Origin: Capsicum annuum
Lineage: Eukaryota; Streptophyta; Magnoliopsida; Solanales; Solanaceae
Reading direction: 5' to 3'
Length of the DNA: 64,000 bases
NCBI RefSeq assembly: GCF_002878395.1
Contig: NC_061122.1
Span: 77,667,442-77,731,441 of the forward strand
Position numbers and translations under genes: made by a program. Shown piece by piece: positions 56,602 to 64,000 of this stretch; position 1 is the stretch's first letter; each line of letters opens with the position of its first letter. The notes beneath the pieces are model-generated. The model did no database searches, was not told the DNA's origin, and saw only the letters and a list, made by a program, of their open reading frames with translations.

Positions 56602-59067
56602 TGACACAACCCAAATCAGGGCCTTGTCATAATGGGCATCCCGATTCCAACCCGGACCAGGAACAACCCCTGTTACCCAACTCAACCAGCCTACGCATAT
56701 CTTGAGTCGGCAGAATTTTGAACATATAACAAGATAATGTTATTGCATAATTCAAGACTCTAGGATAGGTCTGTATCTATGACCACCCAAACGAGTCCAA
56801 CCGTCCAATACCCAACCAATAACCAATACCAACAAAACCATAACAATATGAGTTTCAGAACAATTAATATCATCCTAAAATAAAAGAGAATGGAACAACC
56901 AACAATACACTCAACCGGTGTCAGCCCCAATACCAATACCAATACCAATACTAAGGCAAACACCAATACCGATCCCTCTTATTCCAACCCATAGTAGTTC
57001 CACAAAAGCCACTAACCAAAAAAAAGACAAAAATCCAGTTGGGACATGCCTCCAACCATAGCCAAAACCAAAATCCATAAATAAAACAAAGTATGAATTA
57101 ACATCCATGAAATGGAGCCTTTCGAAAAGATGGAAGCTCACCACTTCAATATAATAGTTGATCTCGAAGTCTATCACTATGCAGGAGAAGTAGAACGATT
57201 GGTTCCTGCATTGCATGGGGATACAGCTACCCGAAGATGGGTTAGCGGTTGAATGCTAGCATGAACTTAGGATAAGGATAAAATAATGCCATTTAACAAA
57301 ACTAAGTAAACTATCCTTATGCATACAAACCATACATATATACATATATAACTATGCCGGAAAAGGGAAATATGTTTAGCATGCATTTAAAATCATTAAC
57401 TTGGGTATGTGTATCTTAACGACCCTTAACCACTCATGGGCTATAGGGGTCCAGCGTAACCCCCAGAACAAGCCTCGATATGTGTAGCCGCACGAACCGG
57501 AGATACCATAAGAGTAAGTGATTCCCAAGTACCCTCACCCTCCATGATATATATGTACAGTGTACTTAGAGGATTCTCATGTACCTCATAGTATCATATA
57601 AGGTTGCTATGACCTACCCCTCATGTCAGCAAACATGAGTTTCCAGTGTTTATCCATTGGACTCCCACCTTCACAGTTAGCTATTACACCCCGCCTTTAT
57701 TGCCTAATTAAAACCATTTCACACTAACCAAACCATTGTTATTAACCAAGGCTATATATGGAGGCATCGCTATACTGACTATAACTTACAAGTATTATCC
57801 CTAGCCAAACCTTTTAGGCATAAAAGGATTCTCATATACCCATAGATCACATTATCCAATTAGCTTGGGGAAGTCCCATGTACCCCACAAGTGTTTCATT
57901 ATTATGATTACTTAGGGATTCCAATGTAATGCACAAGAATGATTGTTAAACCCAAAACCATTCCAGTTTGACCATTCCAAACCATTTAACCATTTAGGGT
58001 TCTATTACCAGGTTTGAACCATGCATAAGTTCCATTAAAATCCAACAATGTAGTGAAAACATTCTCATAGGCATTTTATCAAACATATTGGGGGCACAGT
58101 ATTTCAAAAACCAAAGCCAATTAAAAAATAATCATCCCCACCAAATATCCAAAACCACCATGAAAGCATATAAAAGCATAATTAAAACATAGGAAAACCA
58201 TAAACAAGCATTTATAACTAAAACCCCCAAATTATATTTGAAAACTCAAAACCATACAATAATCAAACCATGAAAACATTGTATAAAACCATGACTTTAT
58301 TTGGAAGTAACAATAAGGGAAGAGAACATGCCTTAAACCAAGAAGATGATGAGAGAATCACCAACACAAGCCCCAAATTAATCCTTAAGATGAAACCCTA
58401 TCTTCTTTTGCCCAAGAACTTTAGAGAGGATTAGAGAGTGTTTTATAACGATTAATGAATAGCATAATAGGGAAAATAACCTCCCAAGTGAGTCAAAAGT
58501 CTTGGGGCCTTATTAGTTAAGAGGGAAATTATCCAGATTACCCTCACTTAAGCTGCACTAAAATCCCACTAGAGGGATACGACTATCCATACCAGTTATA
58601 CCTACCACTCATAACCAAGGCCATCTCTCTTGGACTAAATACTGTCCAAGGTACGACTCACCCCAAACCATGTCTTATTCAAGTATACGACAAGTACCCA
58701 TAATTTTTACCCTTAGTAGAATAGAATCCCAAGAGGACTGAACATTGACCACCATAAAAGTCCATAGTACGACTTGTACCCTGGCTTATAGATCTTGGTG
58801 AGCCACTCATACTCAGATCCAACTTAAGTTACCAAATCTAAGATTAAGTGAAGTAGCCAAACAACTCATATCCACTGATACAACTCATACCACTCATGTT
58901 GTATCCATTCCAAAAACTAAATCCTACCCACCAACCAACACTGGTCAGCATATAACTAGCACATACCACTCGTATCCCACTGTATGAGTCATTTCCCCTA
59001 GTCGTATGCTATCCATAGACCAAAAATCTAGGAAATTTTCTAAGGGCTAGAACCTTAGGGTATTTTA
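56602..59067 (-). repeat. 3' LTR of element B (2466 bp)
   Basis: On the plus strand the left end is TGACACAACCC. The right end is the minus-strand start TAAAATACCCTAAGG, a changed TGTAACACCCT, next to the PPT at 59068-59080. The left base word GCTAT (56597-56601) would be the target duplication. It aligns with the split LTR A. U3 repeats with TACGACT and CACTCAT words are at 58560-59010. Confidence 0.8.
58560..59010 (-). repeat. U3 repeats of LTR B
   Basis: An irregular array of about 20-30 base units on the plus strand, with variants of GATACGACTATCC, GGTACGACTCACC, AGTACGACTTGTACC and CCACTCATACTC. Confidence 0.5.
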
Positions 59068-59700
59068 GTCTCCCCACTAGGAACGGTCGTCTATGAATGA
59101 CAGACAAGGTAGGGTAACAACAAATAGAGTCATTTCCATTATCAAATATCAATCCAACATTTAACCAAGTCAGAAAATAAAGGGGCAAAGATATTAATCT
59201 TTCCTTTAACGAAGTTTGAAAACAAAAGTATGTTGAAGAACACATACCTTTGGCAAGAACCTCAGGAGCAGAAAACAGATGCAGATACTTGGACTTTATG
59301 TCCTTCTCCGCTTCCCATATAGCCTCTTCCACCTTATGGTTCCACCATAGAACCTTAACTGAGGCCATATCCTTAGTCCATACCAACGAACCTGCCTATC
59401 CAATATCTTCATTTGGACCTCTTCATAAGATAGAGAATTTGAGATACCCAGTCCCTCAAAAGGAACAACCAAAGAAGGATCACCGATGCACTTCCTAAAC
59501 ATGGAAACATAGAATAGTGGATGAATGGAGCTCAAGCTAGAAGGCAACTTTAATTCATAAGCCACATTTCCAAACCTCCGCAAAACTGCATAAGGACCAA
59601 CAAATTGGGGATTGAGCTTTCTCTTTTTACCAAACTGTATTACTCTTTTCATGAGAGATACCTTTTGGAACACTTTATCCTCAATCTCAAACTCTAAGTC
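59068..59700 (-). pseudogene. Element B: integrase C-terminus, chromodomain-like tail and PPT
   Basis: The open frame 59673-59300 reads FGKKRKLNPQFVGPYAVL, NVAYELKLPSSLSSIHPLF, SMFRKCIGD and VQMKILDRQVRW. A shift near 59385 then passes to the overlapping frame MVWTKDMASVKVLWWNHK and VEEAIWEAEKDIKSKYLHLF. The frame remains open to about 59009. The purine tract on the minus strand (CTAGTGGGGAGAC) is at 59068-59080, preceded by a decayed CATTC hairpin. Confidence 0.85.
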
Positions 59701-60745
59701 TCTATGCCTTACAACCGTATAGGAATTTTGGCGACTTTGGGCATCTATAAGCCTATCCTAAATCACCTTCACTTTTTTCATAGCCTGATAAACTAAATCT
59801 AGACCAAACATATCCACCTCACCAAGCTTGAACCAACCAATAGAAGATCTATATATCCTACCATACAATGCCATAAAAGGGGCCATACTAATATTAGAAT
59901 GATAGCTATTGTTGTAAGCAAACTCTACCATAGGTAGACGCTTAACCCAGTTACCTCTATAATCACTCACACATTCTCGAAGCATATCCTCCAATTTTTA
60001 AATAGTCCTCTCTACTTGCCTATCCATCTGCAAATGTAAAATAGTACTTAGACTAACCTTAGTCCCCAACCCTCTCTACAAAGATAGCTAGAAATAAGAT
60101 GAAAACTATGTACCATGATCAGAGATAATCAAAATAGGTACATCATGTAGCTTCACAATCACCTAAAGATACAACTTCATATAATTCTCCATCAAAAAGT
60201 AGTCCTCACTGGCAAAAAGTGAGCAGACTTTGTCATCCTATCCATGATAACTCTAATCGAATCAAATTTGTTCTGAGATCGAGAAATATCGATAATAAAA
60301 TCCATATTGATTACCTCCCATTTCTATTTGGGCATATCAATTTCTTGATACAACCCACTAGGCCTCATGTTCTCAACTTTAACTTGTCGGTATACCATGC
60401 ACTTGGCTACAAAGTTAGCCATATCTCTCTTCATACCATTCCACCAATATACCTCCTTGAGATCATAATACCTTTTAGTCAAATTGGGATGAACAACATC
60501 GAAAGATTCATGCATATCAGCCAAAACCCTTTGTTACAAACCATTGACATCAGGAACACACAACCTTCCTTGGCACCTCAAAGTACCCTTCACCACTGAT
60601 CTCAAGGACCATCACCTTTTGCACACCAAAATCACTTTTGATTTTCATCAAGATAGGATCCAACACTTGCTTCTCCTTGATCTCTGCACCAAGAGACTAC
60701 CGAACCTGTTCCTGTACCACCACCCCACCATCCTTAGAGTCCAAC
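59701..60745 (-). pseudogene. Element B: integrase core
   Basis: The zinc module at 60524-60324 reads ESFDVVHPNLTKRYYDLK, WWNGMKRDMANFVAKC and MVYRQVK, so one cysteine of the pair is Tyr. All three catalytic residues are visible: the first Asp in NMDFIID (about 60300), the second in IISDHGT (about 60130), and the Glu in the VERTI/LEDMLRECV region (about 60015-59970). FAYNNSYHSNISMAPFMALYG follows in the open frame 59994-59758. Stops and shifts separate these pieces. Confidence 0.88.
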
Positions 60746-61380
60746 AGATAAACTCCAAGATTGGTCAAACAGTGAATATCCTTCACCAATTCTCATTTTT
60801 CTTACTCTACATGAGCCAAACTCCCCATGGACAGCTTGCTAAGAGCATCAACAACTACGTTAGCTTTACCTGGGTAGTAGTGAAGACTCATATCATAGTC
60901 TTTAAGAATCTCCAACCATCTTTTTTGCCTAATATTTAGCTCCTTCTGAGTGAACATATATTGTACTTTTATGATTAGAAAAGATGTCTGCCTGCACTAC
61001 ATACAAATAATGTCATCAGATTATCAAAGAATAAACCAACGCTAAGACCTCCAAATCATTAGTAGGATAATTCCTCTCATGCACCTTCAACTACCTGGAA
61101 GCATAGGCAATCACCTTTTCATGCTGCATCAAAACACATCCAAGTCTACACACACAATAAACCACAAACCCCTCATTACCTTCAGGCAATGTCAAAACTA
61201 GTGTCGAAGTTAGTTTGTACTTTAGCTTCTCAAAACTTCCCTCACAAGTATCCAACCAAGAAAACTTGACCTTCTTCTGAGTCAATTTGGTCCAAAAACC
61301 CCTATAATACCTAGCCAAACCCAAAAAGCTCCAAATATCAGTTGGAGTCATGGGTCTAGCCAACTTTTAACCACCGCAAA
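60746..61380 (-). pseudogene. Element B: RNase H
   Basis: The frame 61363-61091 reads [39 protein letters not shown] and GFVVYCVCRLGCVLMQHEKV, ending in YASR. The expected first catalytic Asp (Y-x-D-A-S in C) is not seen here because the segment is shortened to YCVCRLG. The remainder to 60746 is broken; LASCPWG and VKLT...LLMLLA pieces mark the end of the domain. Confidence 0.8.
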
Positions 61381-62180
61381 CTTTTGCAGATCGACCATGA
61401 TCCCCTCACTCGAAATAATATAACCCAAGAAAGTCACAACGTTCAACCAAAACTCACACTTGGAGAACTTATCATACAACTGCTACTCTTTCAAGGTCTG
61501 CAGCATAACACAGAGGTGATTAGCATAATCCATCTCACTTTTAGAATACACCAAGATGTCATTAATAAACACAAAGACAAAAATATCCAAGAATAGTCTA
61601 AAAACCTTATTCATCAAATCCATAAATGCCATCATCACATTAGTTAAACCAAATGACATAACCAAAAACTCAAAGTGCCCATACTGAGTTCAGAAAGTCA
61701 TCTTATGGATATCCTCCTCCCTAATCTTAAGTTGATGATACCTAGACAGAAGATCTATCATAGAAAAGAACTTGGCGCCTTGCAACTAATCAAATAAATC
61801 ATCTATCCATGGAAAAGGATACTTGTTCTTGGTCGTTACCTTATTCAACTGTCGATAGTCAATGCATATCCGAAAGGAACCATTCTTCTTATGCATTAAC
61901 AATATCGGTGCACCCCGCGGGGATATACTAGGATGAATAAATCCCTTATCTAGAAGATTCTTAAGTTTCTCCTTGAGTGTCCTCAACTTAGCCAAAGCCA
62001 TTCTATAAGGAGGAATAGATATTGGACAAGTTTCCTAAACCAAATCAATACCAAACTCAATCTCCCTATCTGGAGGAATGCCAGCAAGATCATTCAGAAA
62101 GACCTCAGGAAATTCATCTATTATTGAAACCAAGTGTAAAGAAGGACCTTCCATGTTAGAATCTTTAACCCAAACCAAGT
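61381..62180 (-). pseudogene. Element B: reverse transcriptase
   Basis: The frame 62001-61786 reads [35 protein letters not shown] and [19 protein letters not shown]. After a stop, the frame 61665-61483 covers the palm: [20 protein letters not shown], then [14 protein letters not shown]. At the catalytic site (61558-61569) F-I-N-D replaces F-I-D-D, so the first Asp of the pair is lost and the enzyme would be inactive. Confidence 0.9.
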
Positions 62181-62690
62181 GATAAAGACACTATTTGGAA
62201 ATTAATCTACGAGCTCTAAGATAAGAAATAAACCTTCCCCTAGGAGCTAGGGAACTACCCTCCCACTCAATAACCAGTTCACCAGGGAACCTAAAGACAA
62301 CCTTATGGGTCCAATAATCTAAGGATGCATAACAAGAGTGTAACCAATCCATCCCTAGAATAATATCAAAATCCACCATATCCAGTTCAAATAGATCTAC
62401 CAAGGTCTATTTGCTACCAATAGATACCACACCCCCTATAGACTCTCTTAGTAATAACTGAGTCACTTACCAAGGTAGAAATAGAAAAAGAATTCAAAAT
62501 TACCTAAGGATCAAAACCAAAACATAAAGCCATATATAGGGTCACACAGGAAAGAGTGGACCCCAAATTAAGCAAGCTATACATGTCACGAGAAAAGAGT
62601 TCTAATATACTAGTCACAATATCAGGAGATGCCTCAGACTCCTATTGAGATAAAAAAGCATATAACCTATTTCAACCAGCACTGGCACTA
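62181..62690 (-). pseudogene. Element B: aspartic protease
   Basis: The minus strand reads SRDMYSLLNLGSTLSCVTLY at about 62600-62545, where the catalytic Asp expected before the S-T has been replaced (L-N-L-G-S-T). VDLFELDMVDFDIILGMDWLHSCYASL and LVIEWEGSSLAPRGRFISYLRARRLI follow in the open frame 62403-62191. Confidence 0.88.
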
Positions 62691-63926
62691 GAAGCAGAAG
62701 CAGCTACCAAAGCAGCACCACTAGGCACAGGAGTAGAAGATGAAGCAACCAGAGCTTTCATTGCTCCCAAAGCACCCTTACCAACCGAATAATTTCTAAG
62801 CATATGGCTTAGATGATCACATTCAAATATTTTCCCCTCCCTTTATCATAAAATCCCCGATAAAAAATGACCACAAACCAACAGAGTGGGCATTAAGAGT
62901 CGATTGTGCCTCACTCACCTAAGATTGGGCACCCTATTCTCAAAAATAATCACCACCTTGCTGATGTCTATCACTCGAAGGCTCCGGGTAAAGGGAACTA
63001 GTAGAAGAGAACAAACTAGAACTTCCCCACTTATTCTTTAGCCATTTGATGCCATCTTGACCACCCTGCTGCTGAGCACCACCCTGCTCAGTGAACCTAT
63101 TACTCTTACCTTACCTTTTCCCAAACTCCACTTATTTTTTATTTTTATCGTCCATCTGCTGCATGTGGACAACCAACCTCAAAATATCCAAATCTTCGAT
63201 CAGCAAAGCAGTCTTGATATCAAGAAAAAAATCTCGATATAGCCTAGAAGTGAACTTTATCATCCCCACTCTCATATCAGTCACTAAATCTGGAGCATAA
63301 CTTGACAACTGATAAAACTTCAAGGCATATTCCTTGACAGACATTCTTCCCTGCCTAAGTTTTACAAACTCCTCTATCTTTGCTTTACTCAGCTCCTGAG
63401 GAGAAAGCAATCCAGAAAAGTATTAGAAAAGGCCTTTTATAAGAAAAACTTCTCAACGTCACCTCTATCCCAATCCCACTCCTTGTACCATTGGTACACA
63501 GCATCCTTGAGCTAATAAGCTATAAAGCTTACCCTTTCTACATTGGTGGTCTGTATCTCTCTGAAGATTTTCTCCATTTCAACCAAGAAAGCATGAGGAT
63601 CCCCCTCCACCTTAACACCAATAAAAGTAGGTGGATTTATTTTTATAAATTGGCTAACCCTTATGGCCTCAGCGAATGTAATATAGAAGCATCCCGCTTA
63701 TCCTGAGAAGCAACTAACTTAACTTAGCAATAACACAAATTGATTGGCAAAATTCTACATTAGTCACCTCACCTTAAGTAGGACTAGTACCAACTAGGGG
63801 AACTCTAAAATAATTAGGGATAGGATTCTGGGATCGAATGCAAACTCCAGGTGTAGGGTGCACCCTATCAATATCATCCCCAAATAGGATAGAAGAATTT
63901 TCTTGTGTTCCAAATTGTTGAGGCAT
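62691..63926 (-). pseudogene. Element B: gag
   Basis: The ATG at 63926 (MPQQFGTQENSS) opens a frame with VHPTPGVCIRSQNPIP and GEVTNVEFCQSI, shared with A. The capsid reads MEKIFREIQTTNVERVSF (about 63580) and LLSPQELSKAKIEEFVKLRQ (63410), with MSVKEYALKFYQLSSYAPDL in the open frame 63410-63132. The linker is Gln/Gly-rich (TEQGGAQQQGGQDG). The knuckle near 62795-62840 reads F-E-C-D, then S-H, then R-N-Y, so its first and last cysteines are gone. The 5' LTR and primer site lie beyond the window, or within the last bases. Confidence 0.85.
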
Positions 63927-64000
63927 GATCTAAAAAGTAAGCAAACAAGGATTAGAGGAAATTCCAGGACTTAAACTCCAAGATTGAAATAGAATACTTA

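Noticed and set aside
60219..60939. Plus-strand frames of 126 and 131 codons
   Set aside because: They are antisense to integrase and RNase H of element B.

Overview
This window looks like repeat-dense, AT-rich nuclear DNA from a flowering plant. The LTR families and the gag-pol style would fit Solanaceae (tomato, potato, pepper or tobacco type), but nothing in the sequence fixes the species. I found no intact host gene, rRNA, tRNA or CRISPR array. Every protein-like stretch that I can recognise belongs to a decayed LTR retrotransposon. The open frames are short because of many stops and frameshifts, so coding entries are given as pseudogenes. Element letters below are my own labels.

Layout, left to right. 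(1) 1-2643: element J (+), the gag of a Ty3/gypsy element with an internal deletion that fuses it to its 3' tail and 3' LTR. J lies against a second gypsy gag, K (2644-2985). (2) 2985-4675: an Athila-like 5' end on the minus strand (LTR, tRNA-Asp type primer site, leader), H. (3) 4751-11440: N, a minus-strand non-autonomous element with a 2.87-kb LTR, a 2.87-kb non-coding interior and a truncated second LTR. (4) 11441-18608: A, a minus-strand chromovirus remnant (RT, protease, gag, primer site, LTR). Its LTR is interrupted by a 3.03-kb solo LTR, S (14873-17905), which carries a 66-bp minisatellite. (5) 18661-19493: a truncated LTR. (6) 21525-23424 and 33775-34985: env-like and integrase remnants, probably of one minus-strand Athila-like element, separated by a complete gypsy chromovirus C (+, 23958-33093) with both LTRs.

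(7) 34990-49169: a minus-strand chromovirus F (LTR plus pol). Its integrase is split by a small non-autonomous LTR element R (38924-47246, target duplication gatag). The 5' LTR of R is in turn split by a Ty1/copia element (40520-46917). (8) 49170-50497: truncated LTR G. (9) 50498-54633: D (+), a chromodomain tail, one LTR, then primer site, gag and protease. (10) 54634-56601: LTR E, cut near its end by minus-strand chromovirus B (3' LTR 56602-59067; integrase back to gag 59081-63926), which runs off the window.

The window therefore records successive insertions up to four levels deep. The chromovirus elements share a leader, a pre-PPT hairpin, PPT and polyprotein order (gag, protease, RT, RNase H, integrase, chromodomain-like tail). 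N keeps the leader, PBS and PPT ends but no coding capacity, so it would have needed proteins supplied by a relative. None of the elements looks able to move on its own now. The most interesting signals are a hairpin before the PPT with a compensatory base pair, a minisatellite whose half-repeats contain the tRNA B-box consensus, GC-richer repeat arrays in the U3 of several unrelated LTRs, and a repeated palindrome in the copia element.
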